Of a stretch of DNA of 64,000 bases, positions 52,745 to 64,000 are shown piece after piece; the first letter of the stretch is position 1; each line of letters opens with the position of its first letter. Below the pieces are notes generated by a model that saw nothing but the letters and a program-made list of their open reading frames with translations, was not told the DNA's origin and did no database searches. Source of the stretch: Spisula solida (taxonomy: Eukaryota; Mollusca; Bivalvia; Venerida; Mactridae); assembly GCA_947247005.1 (NCBI GenBank), contig OX365946.1:10238453-10302452 (forward strand). The letters are read 5' to 3'. Made by a program: the position numbers and the translations under genes.

Positions 52745-54307
52745 ATGTTACATCGCGGTATGGCAGGATTAACGTCAAGTGAAAGTGGATTTAATAACGG
52801 AACAGACGACTTGGATTTTTACGATGATTTCAGTGAAAACACGAATGTTTCAACAGAGCAATTTCTGTTTGATGCTGAAAACTTTTCAGTCGGTAGCTAT
52901 GGATACACACGTCACGTGCTATGGACAGTTGTAGCTCCGATTATCATCATTTCAGGAACTGTGGGAAATTTATTAACTATTTTAGTATTTCTAAGAAGTG
53001 GACTAAAACGCTCTTCAACTGCGATTTATCTGTCAACCCTTGCCTTGTCGGATACGGTGTTATTGTGGTCTGCGCCATTTGGAACCTGGCTCCGATATGC
53101 TTGGTCCGTCGACATGCAAGCGCTTGGTGATGTCGCTTGCAGGACACGTCTGTTTGCGTCATCAACATGTCTGCATTTTTCTTCATGGATTCTAGTTGCT
53201 GTGACAATGGAGAGAACTATAAGTGTTGTAGTTCCACACAAAGCGAAAATATACTGCAGTCCAAAAATCGCGGGAATTGTAATAGCGGTGATATTTGTGC
53301 TGCTGATTGGCTGCGATTTGGCGGTACTTTTACTGGGCTCGGTAAAGGGATATACTCTTTTCAATGAAAGTAAGGAGTTACACTGTGCAGCAACAACATT
53401 TCAAGAAGCGCTGGTGCATTCAAACCATAACATTATAGGATGGGTAGATCTTCTGGTATCGTATACTGTTCCATTTGTGTTCCTCTTAGCAGGAAATACG
53501 GCCATTATCCGAGAAATTCACAGGTGCAGGAAAACTCAAACTACTTTGCGAATTACACGTGGCTCTCGTGGGGGATCACGTACATCAAGGTCGAGACATA
53601 AAAGCACGTGGTCATTGACAGTGTTAATGGTTATCTTGTGTGTAGTTTTCTTGCTTACCATGACACCTGTTACCGTGTTTCACGTGTATTGCCCAATGCA
53701 TTACAACAAAATACTTGAGTTACTGAAAACTGACGTGGAGTCAGCCTGGGATTCGTACCAATACTTACTGCTACAGAGGACCATTGTCAATCTAGTCAGC
53801 TACACTAATGCTTCTTTTAATGTTATACTTTATGTTTTAAGTGGTTCGAAATTCCGGGAGCAGTTGAAAGACATGTGTTGTTGCCATGGAAACACTCGTC
53901 ATGTTTCAGACAGATCAGTTTTCTCAGTCATCAGTAAAGACACTAGCTCTTCAGGTGGAAATGTTAAAAGTTTTTTTGCTACAAGAACGAAGTCAATGGC
54001 AACGTTTCAACAAACCAGTAAATGGAAAGAAGAATTCTTAATTAAAAGGGGCAGCCAGCAAAAAGATGCCATAGAACAAAGTCATACTGCTTTCATAGAC
54101 GACTATGGAAGTTCAATATCATCTATATTATCAACAGCTCAGGAAACATGTTCTGATGTAGTGAATGAAACATTAGATTCAACCATTGAACCTACACAAG
54201 CCAATGAAGTGGATTTTTGTAGCCAAACACCAGACATTCATCATGAGGCTGCTATGTATGCTAATCAAAAGTCACAAGAATTAAGTGGATTTTTACTGTG
54301 GATATAA
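52745..54307 (+). CDS. Class A (rhodopsin-like) peptide-type GPCR, 520 aa
   Basis: The first ATG after an in-frame stop (52694) is 52745 (MLHRGMAGL), giving 520 aa on a single exon. The N-terminus (~57 aa) is acidic with N-glycosylation sites NGT, NVS and NFS. Seven spans lie at about 58-84, 94-114, 133-155, 175-198, 233-255, 289-312 and 340-365. Class A marks: GN in TM1 (N75), LALSD in TM2 (D103), Cys132-Cys214 for the extracellular disulfide, ERT at 156-158 in place of DRY, and NVILY (359-363) in place of NPxxY. A CCCC cluster after TM7 could be palmitoylated. The long Ser/Thr-rich tail (>140 aa) suggests phosphorylation control. The style resembles invertebrate FMRFamide/neuropeptide-type receptors; the ligand is unknown. 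Confidence 0.9.
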   Translation: MLHRGMAGLTSSESGFNNGTDDLDFYDDFSENTNVSTEQFLFDAENFSVGSYGYTRHVLWTVVAPIIIISGTVGNLLTILVFLRSGLKRSSTAIYLSTLALSDTVLLWSAPFGTWLRYAWSVDMQALGDVACRTRLFASSTCLHFSSWILVAVTMERTISVVVPHKAKIYCSPKIAGIVIAVIFVLLIGCDLAVLLLGSVKGYTLFNESKELHCAATTFQEALVHSNHNIIGWVDLLVSYTVPFVFLLAGNTAIIREIHRCRKTQTTLRITRGSRGGSRTSRSRHKSTWSLTVLMVILCVVFLLTMTPVTVFHVYCPMHYNKILELLKTDVESAWDSYQYLLLQRTIVNLVSYTNASFNVILYVLSGSKFREQLKDMCCCHGNTRHVSDRSVFSVISKDTSSSGGNVKSFFATRTKSMATFQQTSKWKEEFLIKRGSQQKDAIEQSHTAFIDDYGSSISSILSTAQETCSDVVNETLDSTIEPTQANEVDFCSQTPDIHHEAAMYANQKSQELSGFLLWI

Positions 54308-54678
54308 TTAATTTATAAAGTCTATAGTTTTTTAGCATTACAGGTGCATTGTGCAATTACTACAAGACTGAGCATAAGCACAGGTTTTTAACTGTATCAT
54401 TACAAACATTTTAAAAAATACTTAAATTTTACATTTTTTTTAGAATTTTTGTTCAATGATACAGCTACCTGTGAGTCAAAGAACCAGATAATGTTAGACA
54501 GATCTCAGGTTCTATCATGATTCAGTTTGAAGATTTTACAATATCATATTCTATATGAATACAGAATCATTCAATTCCATGATGAAGCAAAGACGAATCA
54601 CAATGCTTAAATATAGCCTTATTGATGTCTTAAGACGTAAACGAGTTGTGTACATATTAATGTATAATATTGTTGACA

Positions 54679-54684
54679 AATAAA
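54679..54684 (+). promoter_or_regulatory. Poly(A) signal AATAAA of the GPCR
   Basis: The first good AATAAA downstream of the stop codon (372 bases after it), followed by TGTGAT. The intervening sequence is AT-rich and fits a 3' UTR. Confidence 0.5.
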
Positions 54685-55114
54685 TGTGATACCTACCGGC
54701 ATTGTCTATTTAGAACTGCTTCTATTACCATTCATCGTTACAGCTTAAGCCAAAACATATTTTATTGTGGTTCTGGGATGGTATTCACTAAGAATCTTAA
54801 GGGACAACTTAGAATTTTCTTAAAATTTCTTTAAGTGTATCAGCTATACAGAAACATCATGATTTTCAATTTCTTGCAGAGTTTAGAAGCATTATGTAAA
54901 GAGCTACAATAATCACGAAGAAAACATGTGTTATTCTTCATTTCTTGGGAATGAGTGTAGCTCATTTTTTAAAACAAATATTTTAGTTTTCCGATAAGAT
55001 GCTTTGTGAATACCAGCCTTGGTATGTAGGAACAACATTTTAGCTTTTAAATTTATATTATGTTCTGGACAACGGACAATCCACATTGATTTCCAACCAG
55101 ATACTCTGAAAGAA

Positions 55115-55335
55115 CAAGTCATTAAGAATTGCAAGCAATACAAAAGTCGCCTACTAGTTTGAAGCCATTTTCAATGTTTCTGTTGCTATAGCAACCCCAA
55201 TCTTTGTCAGAATAAAAACATTTTTAGACGTGCATAATCCCCTTATTGCCCCCTATCCACGTACCAAGTTCATAAACGTAGCTTGAAAACTGTTTCAGTT
55301 ATGTCAGGATCCAGATTAGGGGTAGGGGACTAATT
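55115..55335 (+). mobile_element. Older copy of the 618-bp GTCCCCTACCGG element
   Basis: AACAAGTCATTAAGAATTGCAAGCAATAC to GTCAGGATCCAGATT and TAGGGGACTAATT matches the start and end of 14842-15459 with only one internal unit and no microsatellite. Confidence 0.7.
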
Positions 55336-58260
55336 GCGATAGGAACAAAATATTGAGTAAGTAGGGATACCAGAACCACAATTTAACTTGTTTTGGCCTT
55401 GTTGCACATATGGTGTAGTTTTAATCCAGGTAAAACAGTATAAGTAACAAGAAACAAAAGATTGCTTATCATGTGTTTTTATTGCTGTGACATTTTAACA
55501 TCTGGACAGTGGGATACAATATTGTGTAATCCAGAGATTATGTCATGTGACACCATTTTGGCATTTCTATTTTAAGCAACATGTATATAATAATCTATAC
55601 AATAGATATCATGATATCATTGATAACTGAATTTTAATTAATTTTTTATTTAATCCTATTTATTTTTATAAATAGAAAGTTGAGAATTAATTGTATACAC
55701 ATTGTGAATTAATCAATCAATCAAAACGGTATGTGTCCATAGGCTAAAATCTCAAATTTGATAACACCACAAAAGGACACACAAAGCCATTGGTCAATCG
55801 TTCATAAAACATGCTTTCATTGGATGACTGTTACTGCTCTCTCATGTACACGTAAACAAACTATAGAGAGGACTTGATTGAGTTGTTTAATATGTCTTTC
55901 TATAGCACAAATACTTACATGTTTTTTTTGTAGTTCTAAAGTAAATAAATTGAGTGCCATAACTTGCATTACAAAAACTTACACAAAATTATCAATTGTT
56001 TGTTATAGATTGTAATCAGGTATTGCAACATTAGCATGGACTCATTCAGGCATATAGCACAACTCTGAAATACTCCGGTAAATATGAACCTAAAAAAAAT
56101 ATATGCTGGATTTTGTACTGCAATTTATTGCACTATAGATATAGCACAATATGCTGTGATATTACAACTAGCCTTGTTTACAAATACCAGCAAACATTGT
56201 CAATCAAATGCATGTCCAATGTTGATTTTTGTTGGATCTAGTGCATAACAACTTGTAAAGCATATACTATTTGATTTTCACATCATACTTGAAAAAGTAA
56301 TAGTGGAGTTTGTCTTGTTTTAATTTATTTTTGAAAAAAGTAACAAATCCCGTCAGTGAAAAGCTAGCTCACCACTAAGTCTAAGGGTGGTTTGTTGGCC
56401 TTGTATGTGCCATTCTACTCAAATGACAAACTACAAGGTTTACAATTTGTGCATAATTATCCAATTACCTCCCTTTATGCACCCAACAACCGTTACAATA
56501 TTACCTACAGTCAAGTTGTATATGCTTGTTTTATGTACTGAAATTTATTGATTTAGAGTCAAAACACAAATATCTACAATACATTGTTGTGTAAACATTC
56601 GGCCTAAAAAGCATGACAGAGCTAAAAACTTAAGTGAAATAAATATAATACAAATACATAATATAAACACCAGAATATAAACCTTTTGTTTGCTAGACAT
56701 GTACCTATAAACCATTACACAACATTGCAACTCCCAGTTACACAGTTACTTTATTGCAATAACATACTGACTTGTTATATCACTCAACAAAAGATAAGCC
56801 ATGATCAAAACAATTAACAAATAAAAAAAGAAAATACACAACAAAGGTGACTTGGTACAGTCTTTGAAGATTGATCCTATTAAGTTAATGATTTTCATGA
56901 CAGCATTGTTTATGTAGAGGTATTCTTATACATTATTGGTCCAAAAGATTTCCTTGTTTAAGTCAATGTTAACTGAACAGAATGGTCTTTTGACTTTGAT
57001 GTTTCTAGTAGGTCAGCTTGTGCTTGCAGGTTGTTGAATAAAATCAGGCTAAAACAGTTTACACCTACAGCGACCCTATACTAAACTGAACCATCGTTTA
57101 GCAATGCAAAGTACAAACACATTAGACTCGGCTATCGCAACAAACCCATACAAAAGGTTGCGCAACACCACACCACAACACACCACACCAGTAACAGGTT
57201 GATAAGAATTGGTTGATATGGATAAATGACTATATTTATAGTTGACAACGAATCAGACAAGACGGAACTCATCAACAGCTTTTAAGCAATTTATACGACA
57301 CTATACATATTTTTACTAGATTTAAGAGTCCTATTTGAGATTCGTTTGAGTATAAGCTACAGAAAAAATGTTACTAGGAGGAAGTTTGAAAGAAATGAAC
57401 ACAGTTTCTAAAATAACAAACATAAATGTCCTGAAATCTAAATTAGTCATGAGCTAAAATAAACATGACTGTGCTAACGTGCTAACGACAGAACAAGTGC
57501 TAATAAATGTAAATAACCAGTATTGACAACAAAAACTTAATAACGTCATATCAGAATCATAGTCATATCAAAGGTTTAAATGTTAAAATGTAATGTTAAA
57601 AGTTAATACTAATACCGTTGAATAGTAAACACTAATGAGCGCATGAAACAGAGCAACTTTAATAGTGTATATATATTAATTTATATAATGATGAAAAATA
57701 TTCAAAGATACTACATTCTTCAACATTGAAGAATGGTGCTACAAAGAAAAGTGGACACATACATAACATGGGTAAAAGATTTTTCCCATACTTCAGGAGT
57801 TTTAGTGTCAAATGATGGTTTTCCTTATTTTTTGAGGATTTCAGGATTTTTGAACTTTCTTTTACAACGCATCTTGTTTAGTAAGATTTTAAAGATGCAT
57901 CTACACAATGCTGGTTAGATAATGCCCATCTATAATAGAAAATATTATGCTAGGAAAAAAACAATGTTGGTTCTATAAGTTATTTACATCGAGAAAAAAT
58001 AACAGGACATGAAACCTTAAACCATCTGAACAGCTGGAGTCGAAGAGTTGTATGGACATCAACTACTCTGATCTTTAAGTTGCTTTATATGATCACGAAT
58101 ACACGAAAGTCATGTTCAATTTCCTACACAAATAACAAGTCTATAAATAAGCTTGTTGGGAAATGATAGCTCCTTAACAAAAGAACTTTAATAATATAAC
58201 TCTTATTTTTTTAAAAAAGAAGTCATGAAAACTTCCCAAAAGAAAGGACCATGCAGTATT
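55336..58260. other. Gene-free AT-rich stretch
   Basis: No credible ORF, TIR, RNA gene or tandem repeat over 50 bp. Short open frames here are AT-rich chance frames. Remote 3' UTR of the SLC25 gene (minus) cannot be excluded for its right part. Confidence 0.4.
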
Positions 58261-58284
58261 AATTGCCACACTCAAGTGGAGAAT

Positions 58285-58400
58285 CACACACTAACACTAA
58301 CCACACTCTAACACTGACCACACTCTAACACTGACCACACTCTAGGGACCACAGTATAACACTGACCACACAAAGGAGCATATAATAACCACACTCCAGG
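58285..58400. repeat. Short minisatellite (ACCACACTCTAACACTG)
   Basis: About six imperfect 17-bp copies, degenerating to ACCACACTCCAGGGACC at the right. Confidence 0.7.
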
Positions 58401-58762
58401 GACCACCCTCAGTATGCATATTGTGAAAACAAACTAACATGGTCCTCGAACATTCTATTACAATAGGTGATTTCTATAATAGTTACCTTCGGCCTTTGTT
58501 TACAAATTGTAAAAGGTGTTTCTTGCGGAAAATGAATATAATCCATCCAAGAAGCTGGTAATATATCCATGCATAAAGGTCGAGGACCAGGTTAAATTGT
58601 TTGCACTATACTGCAAGTAAACGCATGTATTTACAATTATAGATCACATGCACAATACTTATTTCTACACAGGAAAAGCAAACAATAGAAGGAACATATC
58701 ACAATTCATATAGCGGTATATACACTATATACATAAAACACCACACCCTCAAAATTATATAC

Positions 58763-59020
58763 CAGGCCCGGATCTCCCTAAGCATCTCAAGCTGAGCAAT
58801 ATCTCAACTCAAATATTAGCATGTGTCTTTATGTTAATTTCCATGCAAGGCTGGACTCGAAATCAGCATCCCTAAACATAAATGTTATTCTGAGTTTATC
58901 AAAGTAAACTTTCAAGAGCTAGAACTTCAGATTAGTCTCTAATTCTGACTCTGATTTTAAGAAAATCTCAATTTGAGTTGAGATTTCTACTTGAGATGCT
59001 TCGGGAGATCGGGCCAGATT
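58763..59020. repeat. Interspersed repeat related to the SINE-like family (CCCGATCTCCC..GGGAGATCGGG)
   Basis: GGCCCGGATCTCCCTAAGCATCTCAA at the left is mirrored by TTGAGATGCTTCGGGAGATCGGGCC at the right, giving short inverted ends. The body shares AACTCAAATATTAGCATGTGT with 41620-41640 and 25165. Confidence 0.6.
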
Positions 59021-61260
59021 AAAAATGTCCCATTCACAAGACACAAAATATTGGACCAGCCTTACACTTGTCAATTTTGATTTGTAAAATCCTACCCAGA
59101 GTAAGTAAGCTACGTAGGTAGGTTGGCAGGTATTTTTGGTCAATCACTGTATTGAGTCATTTAAGTTTCCCAGATATATTATCATAATATACAGCCAAAA
59201 CAACAATATCCAACTCAGGATAGCTGCAACAATAATTTGAGCTGGGGATACTTTCATAAATATTTTGAAAAAAAGGAGTACAATTCATTTAAATATAGAA
59301 AAGAACACATTACTTGTATCAAAATGCCCAGATTATAAATACAAAACAACCTCTTCAGAGTGACCATCTATAGGACGACTAACAATCATAGCTGAGTTTG
59401 CCTGTACTGCCAGTCAGTCATACTCTGACGTTACAACATATGTCCACCACGAGGAACTAGTTACAATTAAATCAGTTTTAAATTAACAACCTACCGGTAA
59501 ATGTCCATCTCTTAACAGTTAATGCTCTGGAGGGATTGCAATGTATATCAAAATGCAATAGATAAACTTAATCATACCAAGACAAAATAGTCAACAATTC
59601 ATTAACATTATTCTATATATACGTCAACCAATATAAACAAGTGGTACAACAATTCATATAAATACAAACAAACTACAAGCTTAGAACATTGACAATTCAT
59701 AAGATACAAATGCCCAGAAAATACCTGTATGAGTTCTTAACCCACAAGGTCCCATTTTAGGTCAAATGAAAAATGGATTCCAGAGGAGTTCCTCAGGATT
59801 TAACAGGAGTTTCACATGAAGAATTGGATGCCTGTTGAGCAAAACTTGCAAGGAATCCATTTTTTGTGTGACAGACAAGAAACTCCATGGAACCTAGCAT
59901 TAAAATAGTTAGTTAAATGCATAATTATAAAGATCAAATGCAAGATTTGTGATAATAAATTTAATAGTTACCTCCCGTGATATCTGAAACAAATTATATA
60001 GCCCTGGTCTGTTGTGTTATAAAATCTAGACAGTCTATTGGATGCAAACAATAAATCACTCTTGCTATGCATTCATAATTTAATTACTATGCATCCAAAC
60101 TCAACCCTATATTATATAAATACAGCAATGCTACACTGCCTTAACAAATGTATACTATAATCTAATGTCCACTCAGAATATTTACATTGTGCGTAATGTA
60201 GCAAATTGAATGTATATATTTTATGCTACTAAAGAAAGGAAGGAATACCTTTCAATTTATAATTAACTGGATTATCATTAACTGGCCAATACACAAGAAA
60301 TAAATAGCACATACGTACGACGTTTAACAAAGGGGAACAAGTAGCCTGTGGCCTGTTTTGCGCAATAAACTTTGAAACCTGCTACATATTCATTATATCT
60401 TTAAGCATAATATACATATTCCACTGAGATCATGGCAATATGTGCAGTTGTGTAGGCTGGATTGCCACCGGTCTACCAATTTGATTTGCCCTGCACTTGT
60501 TTTATCCACGCGAAATGTGCAAGCATACACTTTGGTCAACCAGAAGGACATGCCAATAGCCCCATTGAAACCATACAGGATATACTGTACTGGTTTCTGC
60601 AGTTTTGCTACCATAACAGTAGGAGCTACAAAATGAGAACAGTCTAACAGGAACATTTGCCCTGAATCGTGAAATTAACACTTACTGTGAGCTATCACAT
60701 GTCAGTTAACCGACAAGAGGAATCCGGCCTACGGAAACAAACGCAATTAATATGACTAACTGTATACCTGCATTCCAATGAAAATAAACAATTTGTAAAA
60801 AATTGAACTACAGTATCTTAAATATACTCACTCGTTATAATAAACAAGTCATATCCTAAACTTGAAGAAAAATTCAAATTGGTAAATATAATACAAATGA
60901 CTAGTCTAGAATCAGCAATATGCTGCAAGTCACGCAACAAATATTCTATCCTACGTATAACTAAACAACTAATTACATGAATTCATTAACAAACAACAAT
61001 AATTTGGTTACTCTATGTGCAATAATTTCAGGTTCAGAATAAAAAAAACAAATGATCATTTCGTATAAAACTGCAGAATTAAAACTAAATGTACAACACA
61101 AATGCTTTAGTAATAAAAATGTCTGCATGTTTATGTAAGTCATGGGTATATTGTCAAATCTGTTCTATTTGTTGAGGTGAACTGAACTAGGAAATCAAAT
61201 CCACCACAATTATTTCTTCTTTCCATTTTTCTTGAAGTTCAGAATGATTAAAAGAGGAAA
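59021..61260. other. Gene-free AT-rich stretch, possible distal SLC25 3' flank
   Basis: Only a decayed hairpin (60040-60105, GGATGCA..TGCATCC) is recognisable. A minus-strand frame at 60393-60656 has no homology I recognise and no splice partner. Confidence 0.35.
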
Positions 61261-61498
61261 CTAGAAGGGTTTTTGACGCAAAATATACATCTCCCACAAA
61301 GGGCCGTTATTCCAGAAATAATCCTACAACTTCAAATTGCTGACAATATGCCCAACTAGGCTTGGTACCAAGTATTCATGTGAAGTTTCATTGAAATCCA
61401 ACCAATGGTTAAGGAGCACAAGCACGTACAAACTTTGTGACCTCAATCTAGCACAATATCAATTTGTCTCACCCATCCCCCTATATATTGCTGATATA

Positions 61499-61806
61499 TT
61501 ATCACATGTTTGATGTCGCGGTAACGTAATAAAGCCATTATTTATTTTTGATAATACACTAGTGTAATAAAGCTTTGACGCGACGTCACTCAAAGTATAG
61601 GCGACGTCGTCAAAATTGTGCGTTTATTATAGTGAAAATAAGTAGCTATTTTATGTTTCGGCCGGAAAAGGCTAACATGTGATAAAAGAACATTACATTT
61701 GTGACTTTCCACATTGAATTTATTAAACTCGTTGAATAAAATCGATAAAATGCTCGGCAAAGCCTCGCAATTTATTATTTTATTCAACTCGTTTAGTATA
61801 TTCAAT
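61499..61806. mobile_element. Two adjoining hairpin MITEs
   Basis: ATTATCACATGTT..AACATGTGATAAAA bounds 61499-61686. Then TTGAATTTATTAAACTCGTTG at 61716 is mirrored by CAACTCGTTTAGTATATTCAA at 61785, around GCTCGGCAAAGCCTCGC. Non-coding. Confidence 0.6.
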
Positions 61807-62040
61807 ATGAAAAGACACTCATGTAATATCCTCTATATAATGTTCAACCCCATATATATATACTCAATGCACAGCTTACATATTTAACTACAATATTAAT
61901 TATTTTGAAAAAAGACAGTGACTGGTTATATTGTTACCCATCTCCAAACTGGTTATTCAATTTCATAAAAACATTTTGTGATTGTCGCCCACAATGCATG
62001 TGCATTGCAATGAAGTATAATATTATGTGTTTTCATTCAT

Positions 62041-62165
62041 CTACATAAATTTCTAGTGAATGATATTGTCAAAATGCATTAAAATGTAGTATAGGACACT
62101 TGTGTCAAATTGCATGAAAATATAGTATAGGACACTGAGTCAAAATGCCTGAAAATATATGACAT
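62041..62165. repeat. Short tandem repeat (~38 bp, ATAGTATAGGACACT unit)
   Basis: Three imperfect copies of GTCAAAATGCATGAAAATATAGTATAGGACACTTGT. Confidence 0.65.
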
Positions 62166-62527
62166 GTACTTTAAATTTGTCAAAATGTGTTGCTATGGAA
62201 TAAACAAATGAAACTAGTTTATGGAAATTGATCGAGGTTGTCTACATGGTGCATCTGTATAACATAGTGAATAGACTAAAAAAAAATTATAACAACATTA
62301 ATTTGTACTCATAGGATCCCACCTCAGTCACACAAAAAAATGGATGCCTGAAGAGTGTGTCAATGAGAGTCAAACAAAGATTTTTGAGGCCTCTTGAGTC
62401 AATAATTTTCCGTTCTTCGTGTGACTTCCATAGACACTCGTCAGGCCCCAAATTTTGCGTGTGACAGAAATTGGACCCCATGATATATGACTGGATCAAA
62501 TAATCATATATTGAAGATATGTAAGGG

Positions 62528-62672
62528 CTACGTCCGTGGGTATCCTAGTAGATATTCGGCCACACCCAGGTAGTATACAGTCTGTGCTATAGCAAATAAT
62601 GGTCCAATCACAAGTATACGGCAAAATGCCCCCTTGAAAAAAGCTTTTGGTCCCTCATGTGTATAAATTTTC
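62528..62672 (-). CDS. SLC25A22: SLC25 mitochondrial glutamate-carrier-like, last coding exon
   Basis: Acceptor TATATTTTCAG, then 145 nt to TAG. It encodes the end of the third carrier repeat: (R)[40 protein letters not shown] and LLG. This closely fits the C-terminus of the glutamate carriers SLC25A22/SLC25A18 (RKIW-x-x-EGP-x-AF-x-KGA-x-CR-x-LVIAPLFGIAQ). These inner-membrane proteins import glutamate with H+. The first split codon (AG|G, Arg) joins the exon at 63431-63356. An invertebrate would normally have a single orthologue of the vertebrate pair, so the symbol is approximate. Confidence 0.85.
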
Positions 62673-63000
62673 CTGAAAATATAAATTTTGTTTTTGGTAA
62701 TTTTACGCAACAATGGAATGTTGGTAAAAGAGGTATGCACTTTAACAGCAGACATGAAGTCATTCATAATCAAGGTCATGGTGACCTTAATGTCATAATC
62801 AAGGTCGTTCGGACATTGACTTTTGACCTACCATTCTTAAAACCTACATGGGTTATCCACTGATCCCAACCGAACATGTATACCAAGTTCGAGTATCCTA
62901 CACCAATATACTTTTGTCCTTGATCCGAAACCATTGGGTCTTCCAAACAAACAGACAGACAGACAAACAGATTGGCATGTGCAAAGCAACAAACCCAGGA

Positions 63001-63120
63001 AAACGGAGATAACTTCTTCCAAAAGGGGGATAACTTCTTCCAAATGGGATAACTTCTTCCAAATGGGATAACTTCCTCCAAAAGGGGTATAACTTCTTCC
63101 CAATGGGATAACTTCTTTCA
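63001..63120. repeat. Minisatellite, ~18-21 bp (GGGATAACTTCTTCCAAAT)
   Basis: Six or seven imperfect copies in the last SLC25 intron, preceded by an (ACAG)n tract at 62949-62972. Confidence 0.85.
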
Positions 63121-63355
63121 GATGGATACCAATGGAGACTACTTAATAACATTATCCCAACAGTTGGTGAACCAGCAGTTACCTGGAACTAATTATGCCG
63201 AGTGTCAAGCAAGGGTGAATATACCAGTACCATTTTTAACGACATTGGTACGCTGCGGCCTGGGATCAAGCCCTAGATCTCTTACACACAAAGCGAACAC
63301 TCAACACTAAACTATCAAGGTGTGTACAGATGTGTTTTAGTGTAACACCACTTAC

Positions 63356-63431
63356 CTAAAACAATCAGGTATACTCTTGTATGTCTCCTCGCCTTTACCT
63401 TTATGTAGCGTCTGTAATCTAGTCTTCACAA
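63356..63431 (-). CDS. SLC25A22: SLC25 glutamate-carrier-like, penultimate coding exon
   Basis: Acceptor GTTACAG, 76 nt, donor TTTTAG|GTAAGT. It encodes (V)VKTRLQTLHKGKGEETYKSI and PDCF(R). The DVVKTRLQ-type sequence is the mitochondrial carrier signature at the end of an odd-numbered helix (third repeat). Upstream exons lie beyond the window. The 683-bp intron to the last exon holds a repeat (62750-62960) and a minisatellite (63001-63120). Confidence 0.85.
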
Positions 63432-64000
63432 CTGTAACATACCACAAAGTTATATAAAGCTTTGAAGGCATTTGCTCAGGCTCCATGAAAACTGTCAGTC
63501 CTCCAGTCCTGACTGGCAAATTTTGATTGGAACTGACAGAAACTCCTGTATTTTTCTGCTAGATGAAGAGGAACATTCACTAATTTTACCAATTCAGACT
63601 GACAAGTTTAAAAAACTTTTCCTGGAGCCTGATTTGCTGCAGTGTCATGTATGAGAGAGATGGGGCAAAATTTTCCCAACAATAGAATTTGTTCAAACTT
63701 TGTACATGAACTTGGCTCATGTCAAGGACCATAACTAAGCAATTACTAATGAGTCTGAATCAAAATCCTTCAGTGCATAACTACACATGCTGACTTATAT
63801 TCATATGAAACTTGGATATTTTGGAGTTATTATATGTGCGACACATGCTCAATTGAATAATGTCAAGGGTCATAACTCTGTTACAACTGCCGGTATATCT
63901 GAATCTAAATCCCTAGATCTGCAACTATACATGCTGACTAAAGATTCTTTACTGTTACATCCATGAATCAGTTTATTCAACAAATCAATTATCTATTAAT

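Noticed and set aside
60393..60656. Candidate minus-strand exon near 60.4-60.65 kb
   Set aside because: 87 open codons with a GTAAGT motif nearby but on the wrong side for splicing into this frame, no recognised homology, and not part of the SLC25 protein, which already ends at 62528.
62287..62499. 70-codon minus-strand ORF just downstream of the SLC25 stop
   Set aside because: Lies in the expected SLC25 3' UTR, with no homology and ordinary chance length.

Overview
The window is a piece of an animal nuclear genome, most likely from a bivalve mollusc. Genes have introns with GT/AG splice sites, gene density is low, and most of the sequence is transposable-element (TE) debris. The species guess is an inference from general familiarity with mollusc repeats (families ending in AGCTCACC with GGACGGACGG tracts, many TA-flanked MITEs, tRNA-like SINEs); no search was run.

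Four host protein-coding loci can be supported. (1) RABL3, an atypical small GTPase, is on the minus strand in eight coding exons from 49559 down to 13039 (36.5 kb genomic, 223 aa when spliced); all exons were placed by homology and splice phase. (2) A two-exon, 500-aa minus-strand gene (27259 to 23856) lies wholly inside RABL3 intron 7; its middle resembles two tandem death-fold/CARD-like modules. (3) A class A GPCR (52745-54307, plus strand) lies 3 kb beyond the RABL3 start in the divergent orientation. (4) The last two exons of a mitochondrial glutamate-carrier-like SLC25 gene (63431-62528, minus strand) sit at the right edge; the rest lies beyond the window.

The most unusual part is 4064-8155, a compact monosense cluster unlike the host genes: a 51-codon ORF, a 499-codon ORF coupled to it by TAATG, a 181-codon ORF with an HUH (HIH) nuclease motif and Y-x-x-K, and a 512-codon ORF with a parvovirus-type SF3 helicase core, followed by a poly(A) signal and a 50-bp near-perfect palindrome. 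I read it as an integrated parvovirus-like element of about 4.1 kb whose nuclease and helicase lie in different frames and whose upstream gene encodes a fibre-like coiled-coil protein. A 31-bp exact inverted repeat links its left side (4074-4104) to 11966-11996, so the cluster and a neighbouring two-exon basic-protein gene (8789-11280) may share one larger mobile unit.

Layout: 1-4000, nested TIR elements and an SGNH-hydrolase relic; 4064-8155, virus-like element; 8789-12180, basic-protein gene and AGCTCACC repeats; 13039-49559, RABL3 with introns full of TEs (a duplicated 2.4-3 kb block with an informative empty site, a nearly intact LINE 3' half, a three-layer nested insertion at 31754-39187, a hAT inside a SINE-like repeat, and a 2-kb foldback made of GCGTCCAG units); 50157-51104, LINE and MITE relics; 52745-54307, GPCR; 54.3-62.5 kb, gene-poor; 62528-63431, SLC25. 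A further notable point is a six-fold, 52-bp tandem amplification of the 3' end and splice donor of RABL3 exon 3.
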